Source of the DNA: Trogon surrucura
Lineage: Eukaryota > Chordata > Aves > Trogoniformes > Trogonidae
Assembly (NCBI GenBank): GCA_020746105.1
Contig: CM036618.1
Coordinates: 40,767,014-40,831,013 of the forward strand
Direction of reading: 5' to 3'
Length of the DNA: 64,000 nucleotides
Of this stretch, positions 37,240-47,836 are shown one piece after another (the first letter of the stretch is position 1; each line of letters opens with the position of its first letter). The notes under the pieces are model-generated. The model worked only from the letters and a program-made list of their open reading frames with translations, was not told the DNA's origin and made no database searches. Position numbers and translations under genes: made by a program.

Positions 37240-38164
37240 CTGCAAAGACATAAAATGCACTGGTTAGTTACAACAACAAGGCTTGCTGCTTCCAACTTTT
37301 CACTTCCTACTTGTAATACTGCCTGTCCGAACAATATAGTGTTTTGCAGGTAGCGCTGCTGCACATCAAGTTTCACTCACACATTTAAACTTCACATCCT
37401 GAGACAAAGCCTGTTCTTCAAAAGAACCTGCTGGTAGTTAGCAAAGTATGGAAAGGTACCCGTCTTTAATACGGAGTGGAATAAAATCATAGAGAGCAAG
37501 ACAGGGAAATTAGAACTTTTCCACACACTTTAGATTTTAACATCTCAACCAAAACCAACCTGCAGATACTCAAAAAACAGGGCAATTAAAGTGGACTTAA
37601 TTGAAAAAGATTAAATGCAGATACTTAGGTGAGAAAGCAGTTCTTAAGAAATCTCTCAATGCACAGCAAGCTTTCAGGAGCACACTGTTTGCCTGCTGCA
37701 AGTGCATTATACACTAGCCCTTCTGAATCAGTTTAGCTTTGGAGTCGAAACAGCTTTAAGGTAATTAAAATTCATTAGAGTTCACCACCAAATTTCTAAA
37801 TGCCCACTGGAGTGAACCCTAAGAAACTCAAAGCAGAAACTCCATCACCAGCTTTCAAACAAAAGCAACACTTCCTTACCAAGGCACTTTTAATACCTGG
37901 CTAATGCTCATTACTTACCCTCTGCAAAATACCCCAAAATTATAGGGGTCTAACACTTCCCTCTCCTCCTAGCTCCTTAAGACACTAGCTTTTGCCACAG
38001 CACATATCCATGTCAGCACAGATCTGAGATGTGTTTAAATAACACACCAGCACCCTGATTCACAACCTGAAGCATGGTGGCATCCACCTTCCACACAGGG
38101 ATAACAACAAAAGTAACACCAGCTGGGATAATGACCGAAAGATTAAGTGACTTTCAAAAGAATT

Positions 38165-38249
38165 AAGTGGTTTCATCTCAGTAGCCAGATCCGTATGAAG
38201 TTTCTCATCAACATATCAGGTTTGGCAGTTTCATCATGATTCACCACTT
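38165..38249 (-). ncRNA. SNORD50: SNORD50-like box C/D snoRNA, copy A
   Basis: C box ATGATGA (38237-38231), D' CTGA (38219-38216), C' TGATGAG (38210-38204), D CTGA (38181-38178). A perfect 6-bp terminal stem AAGTGG/CCACTT closes it. The guide before D reads TACGGATCTGGCTACTGA, close to U50. The guide before D' (CTGCCAAACCTGA) differs from the U50 sequence TATCCCGAACCTGA, so the D' target is probably lost or changed. U50 directs 2'-O-methylation of 28S rRNA. It lies in intron 4 of SNHG5, about 900 nt before the next acceptor found. Confidence 0.85.
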
Positions 38250-38394
38250 AAATATCAGTGACTGAGAACTGTAATACCACTCACAGATTCATATATTCCA
38301 CACAGTAAGTTTTATGTCTTTCATATGCAGATGGACTGAAACGGGAATACATTATAATTAAAAAAATTTTAGCTGCTTAATCAAGAAATATTAC

Positions 38395-38486
38395 CTCTTA
38401 TCTGTTGTACTCCAGTTGCCAGGATATCTTTCATCAGGATGCTTGACAATCGCATTAGTAGAAATTGTTCATGTCATTCCAGAAAT
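38395..38486 (-). ncRNA. SNHG5: SNHG5 exon 4 (predicted)
   Basis: 92 nt between acceptor AATTATTTTCAG|ATTTCTGG and donor ATAAGAG|GTAATA. Immediately precedes the intron holding the snoRNA at 38165-38249. Confidence 0.65.
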
Positions 38487-39045
38487 CTGAAAATAATTAC
38501 ACATGTTCATGCATTATATAGCACAATCCATTAGAAACAAGCAAGCTTTACTCTTGTGGATCCCCCCTCCTTCCAACCACTGGTATGAGTCAAATTAAAC
38601 CGAATAGAGATCCTGAAGTTATTTCTTAGCATTTCCAAAAGCTAAGAATATTAACTATACTCTTAAAAACCACTAATATACATCTTCATTAAAAAAATTG
38701 AACATTTGCCTGTTTGTACTGACAAGTCCAGATATCCCTTTTGTTTTCTAAACAGTGTCTAAACACTTCTCCCAATGAAGTCCAAATTCACAATTAAAAA
38801 CCATCTTGAGGTAATCTGTCAGATTTAATACAAATATTTCCGATAGGCATATTTTACCAGCTCCTCCACCAGTCACCCAAATAAACTATTCACAACTACC
38901 CAGTCTATACAGTTCTAGACTTATCAAACATGCCTGAAACCCATGACATGACAATTTTAAAACCAGTGATAGATCTACTTATTTGATCATATATCTTGCT
39001 AAGCCATTTGTATTAATTTATTCCCACTGATGAGTCAAAACTTAC

Positions 39046-39115
39046 GTAGTTTTCAGGAAAATCCACTTGTGTATATCAAGTATCCTTCTACTTCTGATAG
39101 TGCTTCCATGAAGGG
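39046..39115 (-). ncRNA. SNHG5: SNHG5 exon 3 (predicted)
   Basis: 70 nt between acceptor TTTCAATTTTAG|CCCTTC and a strong donor AACTAC|GTAAGT. Confidence 0.65.
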
Positions 39116-39806
39116 CTAAAATTGAAATGAAACAAAGGTTACCTTTCAAAGTAAAAAAATGTCTCTTGCTGTGGTCTAGCATCTTCTCCCATGTTACTAT
39201 GTCAGAAGCATAATCACCAAGCACTAAAAATCCACTTTTTCATACAATTCACTATTTGTCTAGAACAGTTTTCAATACCTGACAAGTTGAAATTTTGGAT
39301 GCACTAGGAAAAAAAACAGGTTTGGACCCTAGTGCAATCATTGTGATATCTAAAGAACCATTCAAGCTTCTATTTCCAAAACATTTATATGAACTGCAAT
39401 GCATTTATTCACAATGCGATACTACTGTCTGCCCACTCTGCATGCTCATCACCTCAATAACTACATTCAAATACAGTCATGTATGTAGATTCATATTAAC
39501 TCCAATACACACTCAAAACCAGACGGCTCACTCACATTACCTCCAAGATCAGTATAATTTAGCATAAGTAAACAATGATTTATCATGTGGGACTTCATGC
39601 TTATTTAAATGCCACAGCAAAAAAAAAGAAACTTAAGAAAACTGACCCAAGGGCGGACCTTAAGTCAGTGAAGAGCACACAAATAATCTTCGAATAACTT
39701 ACCAGTTTGACAGGGACTATGAAAAAGCAACACACTAATTTGTTTCTCCTTTTTTAAATTCCCTACTCAGTAGGCATAGAGAGATCACAACCCTCTGGCA
39801 CTTTAC

Positions 39807-39859
39807 CTTAATGCTTCTGTACAACACATTGGACACCACTGAAAGCTTCATTCTTGTAC
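39807..39859 (-). ncRNA. SNHG5: SNHG5 exon 2 (predicted)
   Basis: 53 nt between acceptor TTTGTTTTTAG|GTACAAG and donor CATTAAG|GTAAAG. Placed from splice signals and position. Confidence 0.6.
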
Positions 39860-41707
39860 CTAAAAACAAACAGTAAACAAACTTAACATTTACAATCAGC
39901 AGATACTTATTACCAGGCCACACTAAGTCACACACATTGAGACAACCATCAACAATCTCTCAAGTCTCAGATGCAGTATCTGAAGTTCATGCCTTCAGTT
40001 CACAGGCCTTTTAGAAAGCAGCAAGAAATGCAGCTGGTTTTAAGTGACAAAGGAGTTATAAGTTATATCCACTTGAAATCCCATATTAAAAGCATTGTTG
40101 AAATAACTGCAGGTACCCTTTATTAAACATCAGTACTGGGTATTTTTAATGAAAATACATCACCTCAAGGTTTCAATCCCTTAAAAATAAAAACTGATTT
40201 CAATTGGTTTAGAGAATTCATTTTAACCATGTAGTATTTAAATCTACCAACTGAAAACACACAAGCACAACAGAGTATGTTTTGTCATACACAATACTTA
40301 AAATACATATTCCAGTAACGTTTTTCACCCTGCACTACATAGATCAAATAAATGTAGCAATCCATTAAAGGGAACTTATTAAATACGTGGGTTTTTTTTT
40401 TCAGATCACAAAAAAAATTAAGCTACGGAAAAATCTTGAGTTAAGGTTGCTTATTACAACCAATAAGCAAGGGTTACCAACAGCCTGTGAAGATTCAAAA
40501 ATTTTACTGTTCAGTAATCTAACATGGGACTTAGGCAAAAAACCTAATTAAACACAGAAAGAATGTACCTAATAACTTCCTACATGAATGCAAACCTTTG
40601 CTTGCAGATAAGAGGCTAGAATCTTAGCTGTACTGCTTTTTACTGTATTGTCCATTTTTCTAGAAGAACCCAATGACATTAGCACTGAAGGAGGGATAAA
40701 AAGGCATCTGAAAGCCATGGGAAGTTTGAGGATTGTTTTTTTTTTTTTAACTAAATATTCTGCTGTCTCATGGCCTAGTTAAAAAAAGAAACATCAACAG
40801 ATAAAATGTTAAGTAATCTCATGATTCGTATTTAAAAAGCATGCGATGATTGCTTTTTATTGGCATGATACATGGATTTTACAGTAACTCTAGTTCTAAA
40901 AGTCTTTTGTTGCAGAACAACTCCACGATGCCCACGGCTGAGCCCTCCCAAATACACACAGGCAACAAAGGTGTGCCCCAACCCGATGTCAAACGAACAA
41001 GGCAGCTCGCCCTCTTAACCACGGAGCCCTCACCTCTCACTAAACCCCCTCAGTCTCGCATCAAGAGGTTTAGGCCGCCCTCATTCACCGGCATCGCCCA
41101 GCACCTGCAGCACTAACGCCAACGACAACGGAGCCAGGCACAAGGCCGCGCGGCCCAGGCGAGGAGCCGCTCCCAGCTGACGGGCAGCATTCCCTCACCA
41201 GCCCCCCCCCCCCACACCGGACACGGCCCCTCTGAGGCGCGGGCCGGGCCGGGCAGCTATCAAAATGGCGCAGGCCAGGCCTTGCCTCGCCGGGCGCCGC
41301 CCGCACCAGGGCAAAATGGGAGCCCGCGTCCGCCCCCAACTACCCTTCCCAGAGTGCCCCGCGCCGCCGGAGGCCGCGTCCGAGAGGCAAACGGCCACCA
41401 CCGCCCTCCGCGCGGGGGCCGTGCAGCCTGCCGGGACATGGAGTCCGCCCCTCCGTGCCCCTCGCCGTTGCGGCCCCACCGGCAGGCTTGAAGCCCGGCC
41501 GCGCCCGCCGACTTCAAGGTGTGGGCCCCATCGGCCGGCTCTAAGCCTCACGGACCAGGCGAGCGGCGCCGCGGGCGAACCTCCCCAACAGCCAAGCGGA
41601 GCAGGGGACGGGGGGGAGGGGAAGAGGGAGAGAAAAAGAGAAACCCAAGCGCCTCTCCAGGGACGCGGACTGCACCGCGGCCCCGGCCGGCTCCGCCAGC
41701 TCCTCAC

Positions 41708-41738
41708 CCGCCACCGCCGCTGCTCCGCAGGAAAAGAG
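41708..41738 (-). ncRNA. SNHG5: SNHG5 exon 1 with 5'TOP start
   Basis: The minus strand reads CTCTTTTCCTGCGGAGC from 41738, a C followed by a pyrimidine tract (5'TOP). It lies 30 nt downstream of the TATA box. The first donor is GGCGG|GTGAGG at 41708/41707. An alternative longer first exon could end at a donor CTG|GTGAGG at 41199. Confidence 0.6.
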
Positions 41739-41760
41739 GGGGCGAAGGGGGCGCTCGCCA

Positions 41761-41770
41761 CCTTTATAGG
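41761..41770 (-). promoter_or_regulatory. SNHG5: TATA box of SNHG5
   Basis: Minus-strand CCTATAAAGG inside a CpG island, correctly spaced (about 30 nt) from the 5'TOP start at 41738. TATA-containing TOP promoters are typical of some ribosomal-protein and snoRNA host genes. Confidence 0.7.
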
Positions 41771-42189
41771 GACGCTGCGGGGTGGGAACGAGCTGGCCAC
41801 GCCCCCCCTCTCCCTCCCCGAGCCGAGGGGCGGGGACGCCGAAGACTTCGCGCGCAGGTGCGCGCGGAGAGAACCGGCCCCTCCCCTTCCCGGGCGTTGC
41901 AAGCAGTTGGCGGGCTCGCGGGCGAGGACGTGTGCTGCCGTAGGCGCGGCTGCGTCCCTGCTGCGGGCGGGGCCCGGGCTGCCCCCCGCGGAGCGACAGC
42001 GCACCCGCTGCGCCGCCGTGACTGCAGCCGTACCCGGGCGGGAGGTGGTCAGGCGGCCCCCTGCCTTACCTGGAGCCCTGGGCGCTGGGCTGCCCGCCCT
42101 CCGAGCAGGCAGAGGGGAGCAGACGGGGGGAGCACTGACCTCTCTCGCTCGAGGTGCTGAGCCCCGAGGCAAAGAAGGGATAAGAATTC

Positions 42190-43266
42190 GGGTCTGGGTT
42201 TTCATCCCGGTGCTGGGTTTATATTTTGCATTACAGGGTTTTTGCATAAAACGCAGAGCTAGTAAGTGGAGGCAGCGGCCTGCTAGGGCTCAGCTTCCCC
42301 AAACGTAAAAAAAACCCCACAAAAACATTTAAATTCGGTAGTTTCTTACATTTATCTTCTGTTACTGTTACATCGAGCTCCAACTGCTGAATCTTCGATA
42401 GCCATGCCTGAATGTCTCAACTTTCTTTTATCTCTAATTAGATGTTTCTGAAACTTCAACCACACACACACACACACACACACGTTCCTGTTTGGGAAAT
42501 AGCGTGCAACTCCTTATCCCTGTATAGTATTACAAGTCGGCAGGGCTGAAAAATCTCTTACCTGCAACAGAGAAGAAGAAAGAAAAAAGCTTTCTGCAGT
42601 TTTTCACTCTAGAAAGTCTTAAGGATGCTGTTCCACAGTGAACGTAAGAGTGAGCTCCCCCAGTCCCAGGACAAATTGCATGGCTGCACCTCAGTCAAAA
42701 ACTGGCTTCGTCCCCAGCAAAATCGTCTGCCTGTGCTGCCCTGGAAGTGCCAGTGAAGGAAGTGGAAGCAGGATTTTGGGCTATAGCAGTGCTGGGAGGA
42801 GCACTGCAGCCTCCGTGATCTTTAAACTGTTGTGAAACTACATCCGAAATTCTCACAATATTTATAGAGGTTCTCACTAATTGTTTATAAAGAGTAACTT
42901 TTTTGGCTGCCTGTTTATTGAGAGGTTTAGTGTTATCAATGGATTTAGTTGAAGAAACCATGAAAAACAAGGAAGCGTGAACAAAAGCTCAGAAAAAGAT
43001 GTTTGATGTTTTGACAAGTTGTTACGGGGACCCAAATGACAGATTGCAAGCTGCATCCGGCTTGATGCCTTTTCTGCTGTAGAGGTGTGAGGAAAAACAT
43101 CTACATGCTGCCTTTTTCTCTGAGTGCCTCCAGCCTGCACTTGTTTGAGCTGCAATTTCTGTAGGAGAGAAAGCGTGGAGCTGTAAGCATCAGGAAATAG
43201 CTGCTAGTGCTTCAGGTGGGCACAGCAGCTGAACCTGGGGCACAGGCAGGCAGTTTATACTGTCGT
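42190..43266. other. Intergenic DNA upstream of SNHG5
   Basis: Contains a (CA)12 microsatellite at 42460-42483. No gene recognised. Confidence 0.7.
42460..42483. repeat. (CA)12 microsatellite
   Basis: Uninterrupted CA dinucleotides. Confidence 0.95.
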
Positions 43267-44277
43267 TATAGAATCAGAGTGGTTCGGGTTGGAATGGACT
43301 TCTGAAGATCACAGAATCACAGAATGTTAGAGGTTGGAAGGGACCTCGAAGATCATCTAGTCCAACCCCCTGCCAGAGCAGGATCACCTACACTAGAGCG
43401 CACAGGAACGCATCCAGGCGGGTTTTGAATGTCTCCAGAGAAGGAGACTCCACAGCCTCCCTGGGCAGCCTGTTCCAGTGCTCTGCCACCCTCACTGTGA
43501 AAAATTTTTTTCTCATATTTTTATGGAACCTCCTATGTTCCAGCTTCCACCCATTGCCCCTTGTCCTGTCAATGGACGCCGCTGAAAAGAGCCTGGCACC
43601 GTCCTCCTGACACTCAGCCTTGACATATTTATAAACATGAATGAGGTCACCCCTCAGCCTCCTCTTCTCCAAGATAAAGAGACCGAGCTCCTTCAGCCTT
43701 TCCTCATAAGGGAGATGTTCCACTCCCTTCATCATCTTTGTGACTCTGCGCTGGACTCTCTCAAGCAACTCCCTGTCCTTCTTGAACTGATCATCTAGTC
43801 CAACTCCACTGGTAGAGCAGAATCACCCAGAGGATCACACAGGAACATATCCAGATGAGTTTTGAATGTCTCCAGAGATGGAAACTCCACAACCTCTGAG
43901 CAGCCTGTTCCAGTGCTCAATGACCCTCACAGTAAAGAAGTATTTATGTTTAGATTAAACCTCCTGTTTTCCGGTTTGTGACCATTGCCCCTTGTTTTGT
44001 CACTGGATACCACAGAGAAGAGTCTGGCCCCATCCGCCTGACACCCACCCTTTAGATATTTATAAGCATTGATGAGATCCCCTCTCAGCCTCCTGTTCTC
44101 CGGAATAAACAGACCCACCTCTCTCAGCCTTTCCTCCTGTGTTAAATGCCCCAGTCCCCTCATCATCGTAGTGGCTCTGTGCTGGACTCTATCCAGTAGT
44201 TCCTTGTCCTTCTTGAACTGGGGAGCCCAGAACTGGATGCAGTGCTCCAGATGAGGCCTCGTCGGGGCACAGTAGAG
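43267..44277 (-). mobile_element. Older CR1 LINE 3' fragment, interrupted by a younger CR1
   Basis: The left part (43267-43311) is the CR1 3' tip (TTCGGGTTGGAATGGAC). The element resumes at 43789 with ATCATCTAGTCCAACTCCAC and runs to about 44277, encoding the pol C-terminal region on the minus strand ([20 protein letters not shown]). The two parts fit together if 43312-43788 is removed. Confidence 0.88.
43312..43788 (-). mobile_element. Younger CR1 LINE 3' fragment nested in an older CR1
   Basis: 5'-truncated copy, starting at its CACAGAATCACAGAAT end. The minus strand encodes [20 protein letters not shown] to LDAFLCALV in one open frame, close to the copies at 44.9 and 49.2 kb. GATCA flanks both ends (43307-43311 and 43789-43793). 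Confidence 0.9.
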
Positions 44278-44931
44278 TTATCTACCCATGTGACCTATTC
44301 AAAAGGCCCCAAAACTGATGTTTGCCACATGGCACTGAAAACATTAACACACCCTTCCTTAGTGACATCAGGGTTAAAGTTAAGCAAAGTAATCACAGGC
44401 ATTAATCAGGACTAACCCTAAAGAAAGAAGGCAGCTCCTCACAATTCCTTTCCTAAGTGCTAAATAACGTCTGTCTTCTCTACAGCACCTATGGAGGGCT
44501 CTTCTGTATGTCTGTGTAATTTCTTTTCAAGGAGAAAAACAGAGACTCCATAATTTAAGCCCAAAGTACATTACATAAAGCCTGAATGTATACTATTTTA
44601 GTTTGCAATTGATAATAGTAAAGCTATAAATAATGAGGTGACTGAGGGCCTGTCCAGGCCTGCAGGGTGCCGCTCTGTAATGTGAGCTTTGCAAGATAAA
44701 CATGGGTGTGGACTTAGTGCAGGGAACCTGGCACCTTCCTGTGTTACCACACACTGGCTTTTGTGATTTGGGAGAAGAAACTCTTCATCACTTTCTGTTC
44801 GATTGGAGGGTACACGTTTGTAGGGTAGCAGTGCCTAAATGCACAGTGTATGCAAACCTTTTGTCCCCAAAGAAAGGTACCTTGTGTTTCTCAGCATCAT
44901 CTAAGCCTGCTAGCACTGGACAAGCTTGTTA

Positions 44932-45388
44932 GTCCAGCGTAGAGCCACAAAGATGGTGAAGGGAGTGGAGCATCTCCCTTATAAGGAAAGGCTGAAGGAG
45001 CTGGATCTCTTTAGCTTGGAGAAGAGGAGGCTGAGGGGTGACCTCATTAATGTTTATAAATATGTCAAGGGGGAATGTCAGGAGGATGGAGCCAGGCTCT
45101 TTTCAGCGGCGTCCACTGACAGGACAAGGGGCAATGGGTGGAAGCTGGAACACAGGAGGTTCCAGAAAAATATGAGGAAAAACTTTTTTACTGTGAGGGT
45201 GACCGAGCACTGGAACAGGCTGCCCAGGGAGGTTGTGGAATCTCCTTCTCTTGAGACATTCAAAACCCGCCTGGACGCGTTCCTGTGCGCTCTAGTGTAG
45301 GTGATCCTGCTCTGGCAGGGGGGTTGGACTAGATGATCTTTAAGGTCCCTTCCAACCTTTAACATTCTGTGATTCTGTGATTCTGTGA
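44932..45388 (+). mobile_element. CR1 LINE 3' fragment, plus strand, young
   Basis: 5'-truncated CR1 with an open pol C-terminus ([20 protein letters not shown] to LDAFLCALV, stop near 45300). A 3'UTR with TTGGACTAGATGATC follows, then three ATTCTGTG units. Nearly identical in reverse orientation to the 3' end of the copy at 49168-50583. Confidence 0.93.
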
Positions 45389-47351
45389 AATGAAGTGCAT
45401 CTTTATCGTAGGTAGACAACAATTACAACTGTGAGGCCGAAAAAAGTTAACCAAAAAGAAATAAAAACGTACACCACAATTGTAGATTATTTAGCTGCTT
45501 TTTCTTTCCCCTCCTTCAAGCTTCCACATCTTTAACCTATATCCCAGGTGCCTGGACAAGGGTGCTAACTGTAGAACAACAACTGATTCTCAAACTCTAC
45601 TGCCCAGAGAGATCCTAAGGCTAGTCTGACTCATAAGCCTGGTTGCCATAAAATGTTGGTTTATAGACTAGTGGCTTCCGAATTTCGCTCACCACACAGT
45701 TTCACATCCATGCACAGTGTAAGCGCTGGTGGAAGGGAGTGCTGGTTATGAGATAATGGGAGTGTTCTGAACTGCCTCTTTTGAGGCCCACAAAAATGTA
45801 TGCTGGCCTGAAAGGCTGGTGATGTGGCTACCTCCAGGGCTTTTCAGCTCCAGGCAGCTCCCTAAGTTCTCTTCTTGTTTTAAATTATTTCTTTCTCTTC
45901 TTGTTCTTTCTCTCTATTTCTATCTCCCCCCACTTCCCTTCTGTTCCTATTTTAAGCTGGGCTGCCTGGATTTTCTCCAATAGCTTTGCAGCTTTGATGA
46001 CTCACATCTCTTGGTTTGGGGTTTGTTACCAGTGCATCCTCTGGGATGCAGAGTTCCCCTCCCCTCTCACCTTCCCAGCAGGAAGTCTATTGTATGAGGC
46101 TTTAATGTCTTTCTTCTCAGAACACGTAGTACTCATTGTAAAATCCTGAGCTGACTTTGCCATCATATTTCACATGCTAAACATGCGAGTTAGGAAACAA
46201 TGTCATTTAGCCTGTGATTTGGGCCCTCCTTTTAATGTTTTGCAGAGACCAGTATTCTTTATTTAATCAACTTTTCAACTCTTTCTCTTTGAATTTTTAG
46301 TCACTTTAGTGTCACAGAAAAATGAGCACTTTCTTCAGTGATAAACGAGATCATGAAAACGTAAAAACTGCTGTACAGGATCAGACCAGAGTCCATCCCT
46401 TGTACTCTCTCGCTCCCCAGTATCCTGCCTCAAACTGTTTCCAAAAGTAAATGCCTAGGGAGGGGAGTAGAGATAGAACTTAGGGATCCTTCCCTGAATA
46501 TTTGCCCAGTCTCTGGGAATATAAAACTCAGAGACCTCCTAGAGGGTGGGTGTTTTGTGTGTGTGTGTGTGAATGTTAACAATCCTCCACTAATTTGCTA
46601 CCTCGAAGTTTGTCCAGACTTCCTCAGAGCCTTCACAAAATTTTAGCATCAACAATAACAGTGGCAAGGGGTACCACAGTTTACTTAGCATTGCAGGAAA
46701 GCATACCTAAACTTTGCTTTGTGCCTGCTGTGCTCATGGCACAGTTTTAGAAGAAGCAGTAATCTGTCCCTCTGCAGTCAGCCCCTCACTAGGCCTCCCT
46801 GCCTCCACCCCGCAATCTCTTCTTCAGGCTGAAAAAACCACATTTATTTAATCATTCCTCCTGTGGGAATCAGTTCCTACCTTTGACCTGACTCTCATTG
46901 CTCTTCTCCAAACTTTTTCTTGTTTTTTTTTGAGATAGGAGTCTCGGAGTATGTACTGTATTCAAGAAGCAGGTACAACATGGGCTTTTTCAGACGTGTG
47001 ATGATGTTTTCTCTATTTTCTTCTTTGTTCCCTGGCACTTCCTCGGGTTTAATTTTCTTTTTTGATTACCACTGTGCATGGAGCTGATGTTTCCACAGAA
47101 CTGTCTGTCACAACTGCAGGATCTCACATCTGAGCAACAAAGGTCAAAGCCCGTGATCTCCTATTTGCTGCTGTGTTTGTTTTTCTGAGCTGTGCGTTAT
47201 ATTGGTCTATGTTGAATTTCCTTGCACTCACTCAGTTTTTTAAGCTGCTGCAGCTATTTGTAGATGAACAGTGAATGATTAGTTATTTTTTTCATCCCTC
47301 TGCATGCCACTTTTTTCAGATTGTACAGAAAATCACGTTGCCAGAGGTCAG
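45389..47351. other. Intergenic DNA
   Basis: No gene recognised. Holds a (GT)8 microsatellite at 46556-46571. Confidence 0.7.
46556..46571. repeat. (GT)8 microsatellite
   Basis: Uninterrupted GT dinucleotides. Confidence 0.9.
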
Positions 47352-47836
47352 TGTTCACAAAGAAGACAGAGGAGTCTTAACTTTATTCGAATAAAGGGAG
47401 AGTTCACCGGGGTTGCCAAGTCCCAGTGAGGTCTCTCAAATTGCCGGAGGATGCAGCCCCCTCTTATCCTAATTTCCCGGCCGCATGAAACCCTCTCCCT
47501 TTCCCCATTGGCTGAGGTACTCAGGAGGTACAGACTTCCCGATCCGCCTATTCCATGTTCCCCCTTAACATGTACCCCCCTTAACAACATACATCGCATG
47601 TTGCATTAACTCCAACTTTATGCCGCCCAGGGAGGAGAAGTTAATATTCATAGGCCTATTAAGCCTGCGCACTCTTTCTCAAAGTTCAAAAGTTTAGAGC
47701 ATCCTTGCTGTTGACTTAATTAATAGCCCTAATGGTCAAGGTGTCTCGTTATCTTCTCCTGCAGGCTGCATTCTGTGACTCATGAAGGACACTCTCCTCT
47801 TTGTTCCATCACTAACAAGGAGAAAAACCCCCCACA
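47352..47836 (-). mobile_element. Solo LTR of an endogenous-retrovirus-type element
   Basis: About 485 bp. Read on the minus strand it starts TGTGGGGGG and ends TTGTGAACA (TG...CA ends). It has an AATAAA poly(A) signal about 45 nt before its end. No internal retroviral sequence and no second LTR were found nearby. No clear target-site duplication is visible, so the ends could be off by a few bases or the copy may be old. Confidence 0.65.

Larger units (their letters stand above)
35560..41738 (-). ncRNA. SNHG5: SNHG5 (U50HG) snoRNA host gene
   Basis: Spliced non-coding host of U50 (SNORD50) box C/D snoRNAs, a 5'TOP-class transcript in mammals. Evidence here: U50-type sequences in three introns, strand and order relative to SYNCRIP as in human 6q14, and GT-AG exons at 41708-41738, 39807-39859, 39046-39115, 38395-38486, 37210-37239, 36402-36474 and a last exon starting at 35843. 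Exon sequence has no long reading frame, as expected for an SNHG. The 3' end is unresolved: a weak GATAAA lies at 35581-35586, and a canonical AATAAA only appears near 34212. Exons without the snoRNA anchor were called from splice sites alone. Confidence 0.82.
40920..42190. promoter_or_regulatory. SNHG5: CpG island at the SNHG5 promoter
   Basis: GC- and CpG-dense block covering the SNHG5 start and the beginning of its intron 1. CCATTTT (YY1-type) elements occur on the minus strand near 41265 and 41313. Long frames on both strands within it are GC artefacts. Confidence 0.88.

Noticed and set aside
39380..39455. C-box-like GTGATGA in SNHG5 intron 2 (minus strand)
   Set aside because: No CTGA D box at a suitable distance and no terminal stem.
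41195..42308. Long frames (about 350 codons) on both strands in the SNHG5 CpG island
   Set aside because: Same GC artefact; overlapping frames on opposite strands with no recognisable protein.
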